Assembly: GCA_946405805.1 (NCBI GenBank)
Contig: CAMJIL010000019.1
Location: 1-42,582, forward strand
DNA: 42,582 nucleotides
From: an uncultured Prevotellaceae bacterium
Lineage (GTDB): Bacteria > Bacteroidota > Bacteroidia > Bacteroidales > Bacteroidaceae
Reading direction: 5' to 3'
Shown here piece by piece: positions 27,581-34,899 of this stretch. The notes under the pieces were generated by a model. The model was not told the origin of the DNA. It ran no database searches and saw only the letters and a list, made by a program, of their open reading frames with translations. The position numbers and the translations under genes are program-made. Each line of letters starts with the position of its first letter. Position 1 is the first letter of the stretch.

Positions 27581-28674
27581 TTTGTATGAACTCTTTCTGT
27601 TTTTTCCTGTTCGGCATTACGCCTGTTTGTTACTGTCACAACGGATTGTGCCAAAGCGATGAAGGCTTGTCCTGTTGGTGATGCCACATCGAGGGCAGCA
27701 GGAGTACCATTGTCTCCATTCTCGCAGATGCTCTGTACTATTGGTATCTGTGCCAAGAGGGGCACATTCATTTCCTTTGCCAGATTCTTACATCCTTCCT
27801 TTCCAAAGATGTAGTATTTGTTCTCAGGAAGTTCTGCTGGTGTGAAATATGCCATATTCTCCACCAATCCCAAGATAGGCACATTCACCTTGTCGTTGGT
27901 GTACATATCAATTCCTTTTCTTGCATCAGCGAGGGCCACCTGTTGTGGTGTGCTGACAATAACGGCTCCCGTAATAGCGAGGGTTTGCAGCAATGACAGA
28001 TGTATATCGCTGGTGCCTGGAGGGGTATCGAGTATAAGGTAGTCGAGTTCTCCCCAATCAGCATCGGCAATGAGTTGTTTCAAAGCGCTACAAGCCATTC
28101 CGCCTCGCCATAATGTAGCAGTATTTGGATTTACAAAGAATCCTATGCTCAATAGCTTCACGCCATACTGCTCTACTGGCACTATGAGTTGCCTGCCGTC
28201 TTTCTCTATGGCATAAGGGCGTTGGTCTTCCACATTAAACATCTTTGGCATAGAAGGGCCGAAGATATCAGTATCCAGAAGTCCTACACTATATCCTAAT
28301 CGTGCTAATGAGATGGCGAGGTTAGCAGAAACAGTACTTTTACCTACTCCACCCTTGCCACTGCTGACAGCAATGATATTCTTCACTTCTGGCAACAGGT
28401 GGTCGTCATCAGGACGGGCTGCTTGTTTATATTCTGTCTTTATCGTCACCTCCACATCTTTCGACACATGATAGTGGATAGCAGCCTCAGCAGCCTTTAT
28501 GGTTGATGCCATGAAAGGGTCTGTCTCCTTTGGAAAGACAAGTATCACCTCTACCTTCATGCCGTCAATCTTGGGCTGGTCGGCAAGCATCTCGCTCTCT
28601 ATCAGATTCTTCTTCGTGCCGGCATACATCACAGTAGCCAGCGCATCCGTAATAAGTTTAGGATATAATTGCAT
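27577..28674 (-). CDS. Mrp/NBP35-family Fe-S cluster carrier ATPase
   Basis: 365 aa. N-terminal DUF59/MIP18-like domain (about 1-85), then the P-loop ATPase with the deviant Walker A SSGKGGVGKSTVSANLA, LLDTDIFGPSMPKMF, LILDTPPGTSDIHLSLLQ and STPQQVALADARKG. Carries and hands over iron-sulfur clusters (ApbC role). No CxxC is obvious near the C-terminus, unlike many Mrp proteins. Overlaps the xseB stop by 17 nt and the A2M start by 4 nt. Confidence 0.92.
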   Translation of the reverse strand: MQLYPKLITDALATVMYAGTKKNLIESEMLADQPKIDGMKVEVILVFPKETDPFMASTIKAAEAAIHYHVSKDVEVTIKTEYKQAARPDDDHLLPEVKNIIAVSSGKGGVGKSTVSANLAISLARLGYSVGLLDTDIFGPSMPKMFNVEDQRPYAIEKDGRQLIVPVEQYGVKLLSIGFFVNPNTATLWRGGMACSALKQLIADADWGELDYLILDTPPGTSDIHLSLLQTLAITGAVIVSTPQQVALADARKGIDMYTNDKVNVPILGLVENMAYFTPAELPENKYYIFGKEGCKNLAKEMNVPLLAQIPIVQSICENGDNGTPAALDVASPTGQAFIALAQSVVTVTNRRNAEQEKTERVHTN

Positions 28675-28843
28675 TTATTTCCTCCTCAGTTTTTGTTAGT
28701 TTTTCTTTACACATCTTTATGAGGGCCTGAGCATTCTTTATCTCCTTCCCAAGGGCATCAATATCCATCTGCCCACTCTCCAGTCTCTCTACTATCTCCT
28801 GCAACTGCTTCAAAGCAGCTTCATATTTTAATTCACAATTCAT
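28658..28843 (-). CDS. xseB: Exodeoxyribonuclease VII small subunit
   Basis: 61 aa, within the normal 60-80 aa. Helical: YEAALKQLQEIVERLESGQM is the classic XseB start region, followed by KEIKNAQALIKMCKEKL. The ATG at 28843 and the first six codons fall in a repeat tract, so the native family start (at KYE) has been extended by repeat sequence. Partner of xseA upstream. Confidence 0.92.
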   Translation of the reverse strand: MNCELKYEAALKQLQEIVERLESGQMDIDALGKEIKNAQALIKMCKEKLTKTEEEINAIIS

Positions 28844-28910
28844 AATTCACAATTCATAATTTCTTTAACCGTTAACCTTTAACCTTTAACCGTTAACCAT
28901 TAACCGTCAC
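28831..28910. repeat. Compound tandem tract at the xseA-xseB junction
   Basis: aattcacaattcat units (28831-28860) carry the xseB start codon. ttaaccgttaacctttaacc units (28864-28910) carry the xseA stop codon and last residues. The 49-nt gap is entirely repeat. Confidence 0.8.
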
Positions 28911-30095
28911 CTCTCTCTCTCCTTTCGCAGCAATAAGGGTGAGTCTGTCGCCTTTTTGTAGCAGGGTAGCATCCTTCACGGCTTTTCCATTATGTATCGC
29001 CATCGTATATCCCCTTCTGAGGATATTTATCGGATCTGCTGCCCCTACTCTCTGTTCTATCATCTGCAGGGTATGCTTTTGCCTCAGGAAATACATAGCG
29101 ACACTACTTGTCAGCTGTTTCCCCAGTCCCTCTATCTTTATCTTCTCTGTCTCCAACCGTCTTTCCACAGCTCGTGTTATGCGGACAGCACTATTGGCGA
29201 GTTTCTCCAATGTTGCTGCAAGATTGTCTATGAGGAATGCTGCAACCGCTGTCGGAGTCTTCAGACTTACGCATGCTATGGCATCTATTACCGTCTCGTC
29301 TCTGTCGTGTCCTATGCCTGTTATGATGGGAAGCGGGAAATTGGCAACATTTTCTGCTAATGCCAATGTATCGAAACCTGACAGGTCGGCACCACTGCCT
29401 CCTCCTCGTATTATCACCACCACATCATATTTCTCCAATTCCTCATTGATGGCATTCAGGGCGGCAATAATACTACCTTCTATATTCTCACCTTGCATAG
29501 TGGCAGGAAAGAGGGTTGTTTCAAAGGCAAAGCCGTAATCGTTATCTTCCAGTTGCCTGCAGAAGTCTTCATAACCAGCTGCCGAGGGACTGCTGACAAT
29601 AGCTATTCTCTTTGCAAATGGCGAAACGGGGAGTTCTCTCTGCATGTCATATATGCCTGCTTCTTTCAGCTTCTTAATAATCTCCTTCCTATTTTTAGCC
29701 ATCTCGCCAATGGTATAGGTGGGGTCGATATCCAATACTGTCCACGAAAAGCCATAGGCCTCGTGGAAATTGGCTTTTAGCAGGAACAGCATCTTCATGC
29801 CGCGTTCCATGAGGGTTTCTCCCATCATCTGCTCCCATTTCCCCTTTACCTCACGCCAGGTATTGTTCCAACAGCAGGCCCTCGCCTGTGCTATCGGGGT
29901 ATTTCCGCTATCGTCCTTCTCCACCAGTTCCATATAGCAATGGCCCTTTTCGCGAATATCCATCAGTTCCGCCTGTACCCACATAGCATCTGGCAATACT
30001 GATTCTACGGCAGCCCGAACCATACTGTTGGCTTCAGAAAGACTTAACTGTTTATTATCATCATCAAAGATAAGCACAGCCGCGAAGGTACTCAT
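28893..30095 (-). CDS. xseA: Exodeoxyribonuclease VII large subunit
   Basis: 400 aa. N-terminal OB fold (LSLSEANSMVRAAVE, IREKGHCYMELVEKDDSG), then the catalytic domain with RIAIVSSPSAAGYEDFCR, VVIIRGGGSGADLSGFD and PIITGIGHDRDETVIDA, and a long helical segment before a short C-terminal beta domain. Degrades single-stranded DNA with XseB. The last residues and TAA stop are made by the repeat tract, so the C-terminus (VTVNG) is repeat-derived. First gene of the minus operon; no clear TAnnTTTG box was found in 30096-30161. Confidence 0.94.
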   Translation of the reverse strand: MSTFAAVLIFDDDNKQLSLSEANSMVRAAVESVLPDAMWVQAELMDIREKGHCYMELVEKDDSGNTPIAQARACCWNNTWREVKGKWEQMMGETLMERGMKMLFLLKANFHEAYGFSWTVLDIDPTYTIGEMAKNRKEIIKKLKEAGIYDMQRELPVSPFAKRIAIVSSPSAAGYEDFCRQLEDNDYGFAFETTLFPATMQGENIEGSIIAALNAINEELEKYDVVVIIRGGGSGADLSGFDTLALAENVANFPLPIITGIGHDRDETVIDAIACVSLKTPTAVAAFLIDNLAATLEKLANSAVRITRAVERRLETEKIKIEGLGKQLTSSVAMYFLRQKHTLQMIEQRVGAADPINILRRGYTMAIHNGKAVKDATLLQKGDRLTLIAAKGEREVTVNG

Positions 30096-30161
30096 TTTTT
30101 TGCCTTCACACGCATGCGTTAAGTTATTTTTAAAAAAGGGTTACTTTTTTGACAAGTAAAT

Positions 30162-30192
30162 TTTGTTTTCTCACATATTTTTCATACCTTTG
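30162..30192 (+). promoter_or_regulatory. Promoter of the MATE-purT-trmO operon
   Basis: TTTG (30162-30165), 19 bp, TACCTTTG (30185-30192), followed by CATCCGCAT. ATG 30219 lies about 20 nt after the expected start site. Confidence 0.88.
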
Positions 30193-30218
30193 CATCCGCA
30201 TTGCATAAACACACTATA

Positions 30219-31574
30219 ATGTCAAATAAAAAAGCCGCTTTAGAATTAGGTACCAGACCTGTTAGTCAGCTATTGGTACAATATGCATTGCCTGCCATTG
30301 TTGCTATGGTGGCAATGTCGCTGTACAACGTGGTGGACAGCATCTTTATCGGGCAAGGCGTCGGAGCTCTTGCCATAGCGGGTTTGGCTATTACGTTTCC
30401 CTTTATGAATCTTAGTGCTGCCTTTGGTGCAGCAATAGGTGTCGGAGCATCCACACTGCTTAGCGTAAAGCTGGGACAACGCGATTACGACATAGCCAAC
30501 CGCATTCTGGGTAACAATGTTTTGCTCAACATCATTGTGGGCGTTCTCTTTGCTGCCGTGAGTCTCTTCTGGCTCGATGGCATACTGCGTTTCTTCGGAG
30601 CGAGTGATGCCACCCTGCCTTATGCTCACGACTACATGGTAATCATCCTTTTGGGAAATGTTGTAACACATCTTCACCTGGGACTGAATGCTATGCTGCG
30701 AGCTGCAGGAAAACCTCGACAAGCTATGTATCTTACAATAGCAACGGTAATCATCAATGCCATCCTCGACCCTCTGTTTATCTATACCCTCGAAATGGGC
30801 ATACGAGGTGCTGCTGTTGCTACTATCCTTTCACAGGCATTGGCATTACTTTGCCAGTGTTGGATGTTCAGCCGGAAGACAGAACTGGTACACTTCGAAA
30901 GGTCCAAGTTTCATCTTGAGTCTTCGATAGTAAAGGGAATCATCAGCATCGGCATATCGCCATTCTCCATGAATGCCTGCGCCTGCCTGGTAGTCATATT
31001 CATCAACAACAGCCTTATGCACTATGGTGGCGATATGGCGGTTGGTGGCTACGGCATAGCCAATCGTATAGTATTCATCTTCGTTATGATAACACTGGGC
31101 GTTTGTCAGGGCATGCAGCCTATTACGGGTTATAACTACGGAGCCCAGAACTATAACCGCATGCTGGAGGCGTTAAAACTGGCCACCATTACGGGAACAA
31201 TAGTATGTGCCGTCGGTTTCTTCCTCGCTATGTTGTGCCCAAGATTCATAGCAAGCATGTTTACTTCCGACCCGTCCCTCATAGAGCATTCCGTTGTGGC
31301 GATGCAATATATCATGGCCCTATTTATTATAATAGGAGCACAGATGGTTATCACAAACTTCTTCCAGAGTATCGGAAGCGCAAAGGTATCTATCTTCCTT
31401 AGCCTCTCACGACAGCTCATATTCCTGGTGCCGATGATTATCATTCTGCCACAATTTATGGGCCTCAAAGGCGTATGGCTCGCGATGCCTCTCTCTGATG
31501 GCATAGCAGCAATAATGGCTTACGCTATGATAGCTGTTTATATTCGTAAAATAAAAAGAGAAAAACCATTCTAA
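30219..31574 (+). CDS. MATE-family efflux transporter
   Basis: 451 aa from ATG 30219; an earlier in-frame TTG at 30201 would lie at the transcription start and is rejected. About twelve membrane helices in two MatE repeats, with VGALAIAGLAITFPFMNLSAA in helix 2 and MQPITGYNYGAQNYNRM in the second half typical of the DinF/NorM branch. A Na+ or H+ coupled exporter of drugs or metabolites in the inner membrane. The cytidylate-kinase-like gene follows after 6 nt. Confidence 0.93.
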   Translation: MSNKKAALELGTRPVSQLLVQYALPAIVAMVAMSLYNVVDSIFIGQGVGALAIAGLAITFPFMNLSAAFGAAIGVGASTLLSVKLGQRDYDIANRILGNNVLLNIIVGVLFAAVSLFWLDGILRFFGASDATLPYAHDYMVIILLGNVVTHLHLGLNAMLRAAGKPRQAMYLTIATVIINAILDPLFIYTLEMGIRGAAVATILSQALALLCQCWMFSRKTELVHFERSKFHLESSIVKGIISIGISPFSMNACACLVVIFINNSLMHYGGDMAVGGYGIANRIVFIFVMITLGVCQGMQPITGYNYGAQNYNRMLEALKLATITGTIVCAVGFFLAMLCPRFIASMFTSDPSLIEHSVVAMQYIMALFIIIGAQMVITNFFQSIGSAKVSIFLSLSRQLIFLVPMIIILPQFMGLKGVWLAMPLSDGIAAIMAYAMIAVYIRKIKREKPF

Positions 31575-31580
31575 ATCACC

Positions 31581-32204
31581 ATGGATAATCTGATTATAAG
31601 TGTTGGTCGCCAGATTGGAAGTGGCGGAAACGAAATAGCACAGATGCTTGCACGCGAATTCAGCTGCAAGTTCTACGATAAGGAAATAATCAATCTTGCT
31701 GCCGAAAAGAGTGGTTTCAACCCAAAGATTTTCGAGCGCAATGACGAAAATCACGGCATCATACAGTCCGTCGGGGCTTTCGTCGAGAAACTGTTCAACC
31801 CCTACTCTAACAGCATCTCCTCCGAGAATCTCTTCCAGATACAGAGTGAGGTAATCTTCAAAATCGGCAAGACCGAGAACTGCGTCATCATGGGACGTTG
31901 TGCTGACTATATCCTGCGCAACAACCCTCAGCTGTTCTCTATCTTCATTACTGCCAATGAGGAAGACCGTTGCAAGGAGGTGGCTAAACGCCTTAACAGC
32001 GATATCGAGACAGCACGACGTTTCATCACAAAGCATGAGGCAGAGCGTGCCAGATACTATAACTATTTCACGTCAAAGACCTGGGGAGCCGCCCAGAATT
32101 ATGACATCTGCATCAACTCATCCATCCTCGGATGGGAAGGAACAGCAAGACTTCTCTCTAGCATAATTCGAAAAAAATACAATCTTTTAACTTTACAAGC
32201 ATAA
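31581..32204 (+). CDS. Cytidylate kinase-like family protein
   Basis: 207 aa. P-loop variant [18 protein letters not shown] at the N-terminus, [29 protein letters not shown] and [24 protein letters not shown] fit the PF13189 cytidylate-kinase-like family common in Bacteroidales. The housekeeping cmk is separately present at 20777, so this one probably has another substrate or role. The stop overlaps the purT start as TAATG. Confidence 0.88.
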   Translation: MDNLIISVGRQIGSGGNEIAQMLAREFSCKFYDKEIINLAAEKSGFNPKIFERNDENHGIIQSVGAFVEKLFNPYSNSISSENLFQIQSEVIFKIGKTENCVIMGRCADYILRNNPQLFSIFITANEEDRCKEVAKRLNSDIETARRFITKHEAERARYYNYFTSKTWGAAQNYDICINSSILGWEGTARLLSSIIRKKYNLLTLQA

Positions 32205-33388
32205 TGAAAAAAATCCTTCTCCTTGGCTCAGGTGAACTGGGTAAAGAATTCGTAATCGCAGCAAAACGCGCTGGACAGTATGTAATCGCATGTGATCGCT
32301 ATGACAATGCTCCTGCCATGCAGGTAGCAGATGAGCGTGAAGTATTCTCAATGTTAGATGGTGATGCCCTCGCAGCTGTTGTCAACAAACATCAGCCTGA
32401 CATCATCGTACCGGAAGTAGAGGCTATCCGTACAGAACGTCTTTTCGACTTCGAGAAACAGGGTGTACAGGTAGTACCATCTGCCCGTGCCGTAAACTAC
32501 ACTATGAACCGTCAGGCTATCCGCGACCTCGCAGCAAAAGAGCTGGGACTGCGTACAGCAAAATACTTCTATGCAAAGACTTTCGAAGAACTCGAAGCAG
32601 CAAGCCGTGAAGTAGGTTTCCCATGTGTCATCAAACCTCTTATGTCGTCTTCTGGTCACGGCCAGAGTACTGTAGAGTCTCCTGACCAGCTGAGAAAGGC
32701 TTTCGACGACGCTATGGAAGGTGCTCGCGGTGACGTAAAAGAGGTTATCATCGAGGAGTTTATCCACTTCACATCTGAATTCACCCTCCTCACCGTAACC
32801 CAGAAGAATGGCGAGACAATATTCTGCCCACCAATCGGACACGTCCAGAAGGGTGGCGACTATCGTGAGTCATGGCAGCCATACGCTATCTCTGAGAAAG
32901 ACCTCAAGGATGCACAGGAGATGGCAAAGAAGGTGACAGCAGCTCTCACAGGTGCTGGCATCTGGGGCGTAGAGTTCTTCCTCACCGATACTGGCGTAGT
33001 ATTCTCAGAGCTCTCTCCTCGTCCACACGATACCGGTATGGTGACACTCGGTCATACCACAAACCTCTCAGAGTTCGAACTCCACTTCCGTGCCGTTATG
33101 GGATTGCCAATCCACGACATCCGTCTCGAGCATGCAGGATGTTCTGCCGTTGTTCTGGCTGATAAGGACTATCATAGCGCAAGCGAGATAAACTACAACT
33201 TCACCGACTGCCTCAACGAAGAATGCACTCGCGTACGTATCTTCGGAAAGCCTGATGCACACTTCGGCCGCCGTCTGGGTGTAGTACTTTGCTATGGTGA
33301 GAAGGATGCTGACCTCAACAACCTTCGCGATAAGGCAAAGCGTCTCGCTTCTACCGTCCTCGGCACTAATCCATACATGGAGAAGTAA
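32204..33388 (+). CDS. purT: Formate-dependent phosphoribosylglycinamide formyltransferase
   Basis: 394 aa ATP-grasp enzyme. Converts GAR plus formate plus ATP to FGAR in purine synthesis, independent of folate. [63 protein letters not shown] and [18 protein letters not shown] blocks are present ([16 protein letters not shown]). Translationally coupled to the upstream kinase-like gene. Confidence 0.97.
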   Translation: MKKILLLGSGELGKEFVIAAKRAGQYVIACDRYDNAPAMQVADEREVFSMLDGDALAAVVNKHQPDIIVPEVEAIRTERLFDFEKQGVQVVPSARAVNYTMNRQAIRDLAAKELGLRTAKYFYAKTFEELEAASREVGFPCVIKPLMSSSGHGQSTVESPDQLRKAFDDAMEGARGDVKEVIIEEFIHFTSEFTLLTVTQKNGETIFCPPIGHVQKGGDYRESWQPYAISEKDLKDAQEMAKKVTAALTGAGIWGVEFFLTDTGVVFSELSPRPHDTGMVTLGHTTNLSEFELHFRAVMGLPIHDIRLEHAGCSAVVLADKDYHSASEINYNFTDCLNEECTRVRIFGKPDAHFGRRLGVVLCYGEKDADLNNLRDKAKRLASTVLGTNPYMEK

Positions 33389-33420
33389 GAGGTAAGAAGT
33401 AAGAAGTAAGAATTGTGAAT
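33387..33420. repeat. gaagtaa tandem tract at the purT-trmO junction
   Basis: Units gaggtaa/gaagtaa plus gaattgtgaat. The tract begins with the purT stop region and provides the GTG start of trmO at 33415. Confidence 0.65.
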
Positions 33421-34038
33421 CCTATTGCCATATTTCACTCACCCTTTCCCACCAAGTTCGGCATACCACGCCAGGCAGGTGTAGTGAGTGAGATACCTGG
33501 AACAATAATATTCGAAAAACCCTTCCGCACTCCTGACGCTATCAGGGGTCTGGAAGGGTTCGATTTTATATGGATTATATGGCAGTCTGCTGCCACTAAT
33601 TCCTCCCCCACTGTCCGTCCTCCCCGTCTGGGAGGCAACACCCGCGTTGGAGTCTTTGCGTCACGCTCTCCACAACGCCCTAATCCCATAGGGCTCTCCT
33701 CAGTACGCATCAGCCATATTGATTATGATGCTCCTGACGGCCCTGTAATACATGTTCTGGGAGCCGACATAATGGACGGCACCCCAATCCTCGACATCAA
33801 GCCTTACATTCCCTATACCGACAGCCATCCGGAAGCCCGTGGCGGCTTTACCGACACAACAGACTGGCATCCCCTGAAAGTAGTAGGAACAGACGATTCC
33901 GTTCTAAAAAAGATACTGGAGCAAGACCCTCGTCCACACTATCATGACGACCCCGACCGCATCTATGGCATGCAATACAACGGCAAAGACATACATTTTA
34001 AGGTAAAAGACAAAACCCTATTCATCATAGACGAATAG
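33415..34038 (+). CDS. trmO: tRNA (N6-threonylcarbamoyladenosine(37)-N6)-methyltransferase TrmO
   Basis: 207 aa. SAM-dependent methylation of t6A37 to m6t6A37. The family core RPPRLGGNTRVGVFASRSPQ followed by RPNPIGLSSVRI is intact, with ADIMDGTPILDIKPYIPYTD further on. The GTG start at 33415 lies in a repeat tract and gives the expected N-terminus (PIAIFHSPF, FGIPRQ). A hairpin follows the stop. Confidence 0.94.
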   Translation: MNPIAIFHSPFPTKFGIPRQAGVVSEIPGTIIFEKPFRTPDAIRGLEGFDFIWIIWQSAATNSSPTVRPPRLGGNTRVGVFASRSPQRPNPIGLSSVRISHIDYDAPDGPVIHVLGADIMDGTPILDIKPYIPYTDSHPEARGGFTDTTDWHPLKVVGTDDSVLKKILEQDPRPHYHDDPDRIYGMQYNGKDIHFKVKDKTLFIIDE

Positions 34039-34059
34039 GATTTGTCACGCGGAGAGAAC

Positions 34060-34086
34060 AAAAAACTCCGAGGTTTAGCCTCGGAG
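34060..34086 (-). terminator. Terminator of tRNA-Ser (also near trmO end)
   Basis: 8-bp stem CTCCGAGG / CCTCGGAG (34066-34073 with 34079-34086), 5-nt loop. The minus strand has TTTTTTG after the stem, so it mainly ends tRNA-Ser. On the plus strand the tail is only CTTT. Confidence 0.82.
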
Positions 34087-34104
34087 CTTTGAACCTGTTC
34101 TTCG

Positions 34105-34192
34105 CGGAGAGAACAGGATTCGAACCTGCGAACCGATTTTGTCGGTTACACGCTTTCCAGGCGTGCCTCTTCAACCACTCGAGCACCTCTCC
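34105..34192 (-). tRNA. tRNA-Ser(GGA)
   Basis: Minus strand: GGAGAGGTGCTCGAGTGG, anticodon loop CTGGAAA with anticodon GGA, a long variable arm (ACCGAC-AAAA-TCGGT region) as in type II tRNAs, T arm GCAGGTTCGAATCCTGT and acceptor TCTCTCC with discriminator G. CCA is not encoded. Confidence 0.96.
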
Positions 34193-34208
34193 AAAAAAAA
34201 TCTGGGCA

Positions 34209-34238
34209 CAAAGGTACTAAAAAATAACGAAAACCAAA
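34209..34238 (-). promoter_or_regulatory. Promoter of tRNA-Ser
   Basis: TTTG (34235-34238), 18 bp, TACCTTTG (34209-34216), followed by TGCCCAGAT. Confidence 0.78.
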
Positions 34239-34284
34239 ACGAAAACGAAAACTTTTTTCTCATTTTTTTATTTTTTTTTCATCC

Positions 34285-34387
34285 TTCAACTCTCAACTCT
34301 TAACTCTTAACTCTTAACTCTCAACTTCACATCCCTCCCTTTAAGGGTTTCTGTCCCCCGCGAAACGGGGGAACCGAAGGGGGTGTA
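34285..34387. repeat. Compound repeat (A/T-rich then G/C-rich) at the DUF5675 gene end
   Basis: 34285-34328 repeats tcaactcttaactc. 34331-34387 is G/C-rich with the inverted tcccccgcgaaacggggga block. It encodes the last ~25 residues and stop of the DUF5675 protein. Confidence 0.75.
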
Positions 34388-34837
34388 AAGACCATTGAAG
34401 TTCAGGAGGGTCCTTAAGGTAAGCCTGGAGTTTAAGACCATCCCCACAATCTTGTTTTCTCCCACGAGGATGCAGCCCTGTGTATCCTTTGCGGTGTTGC
34501 CGGCGTGGATGCGGATGCCTTGCCAGAGGCTGTTAAAGCGGCTGTCACCCGTTATCAGCGGCAGCTGCGTTTTATACTTCGGGCTGTACGTCATACTAAC
34601 CCTGTATTCCCCTTCCGGTATCGCACACGGTTTTATTGCCTTTAGCAGATTCCTGTCTGCCAGCACCTCCTCAACAGTCCTATCCACCTTCATCTCAATA
34701 CACGGCGGCTCAAGAGTGTCGCAAAGATATTTATCACTCGTGTAGGTACGAAATTCCTCTACCTCTTCAGTTCTTAAATACAACTTTCCTATTGTGTAAT
34801 TCTTTCTTTTCGCAATGCGTTTTAAAATAAGTTCCAT
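34307..34837 (-). CDS. DUF5675-family protein
   Basis: 176 aa. Matches the DUF5675 pattern: N-terminal YTIGKLYL, CDTLEPP, an AIPEGEYRVSMTYSPKY strand region, and the signature GIRIHAGNTAKDTQGCILVG with conserved His, Asp and Cys near residues 110-128. Such proteins occur with Bacteroidetes phage and accessory cassettes; a catalytic role is unproven. The final ~25 residues (after LLNFNGLYTP) come from repeat DNA. It follows the BT4734/DUF3987 gene by 62 nt, in the slot where a cell-wall amidase often sits in related cassettes. Confidence 0.8.
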   Translation of the reverse strand: MELILKRIAKRKNYTIGKLYLRTEEVEEFRTYTSDKYLCDTLEPPCIEMKVDRTVEEVLADRNLLKAIKPCAIPEGEYRVSMTYSPKYKTQLPLITGDSRFNSLWQGIRIHAGNTAKDTQGCILVGENKIVGMVLNSRLTLRTLLNFNGLYTPFGSPVSRGTETLKGRDVKLRVKS

Positions 34838-34861
34838 AATTATTATATTGTTTTTGAAATG

Positions 34862-34892
34862 ACGCGCCGAAACGCCGAAACGCCGACGCGCC
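34862..34892. repeat. acgccgaa tandem tract
   Basis: Units of cgccgaaa/cgccgacg between the DUF3987 gene and the DUF5675 gene. A third, G/C-rich flavour of the short tandem tracts. Confidence 0.65.
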
Positions 34893-34899
34893 TTAATGA

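Noticed and set aside
30110..30119. Palindrome ACGCATGCGT before xseA
   Set aside because: Ten-base self-palindrome without a second copy or clear promoter relation; chance is not excluded.
31407..32036. 209-aa minus frame over the MATE/cytidylate-kinase-like region
   Set aside because: Antisense shadow of two recognisable plus-strand genes.
33601..33637. G/C-rich segment in trmO looking like a G/C repeat insert
   Set aside because: It encodes VRPPRLGGNTRVGVF, the conserved TrmO core, so it is genuine coding sequence.
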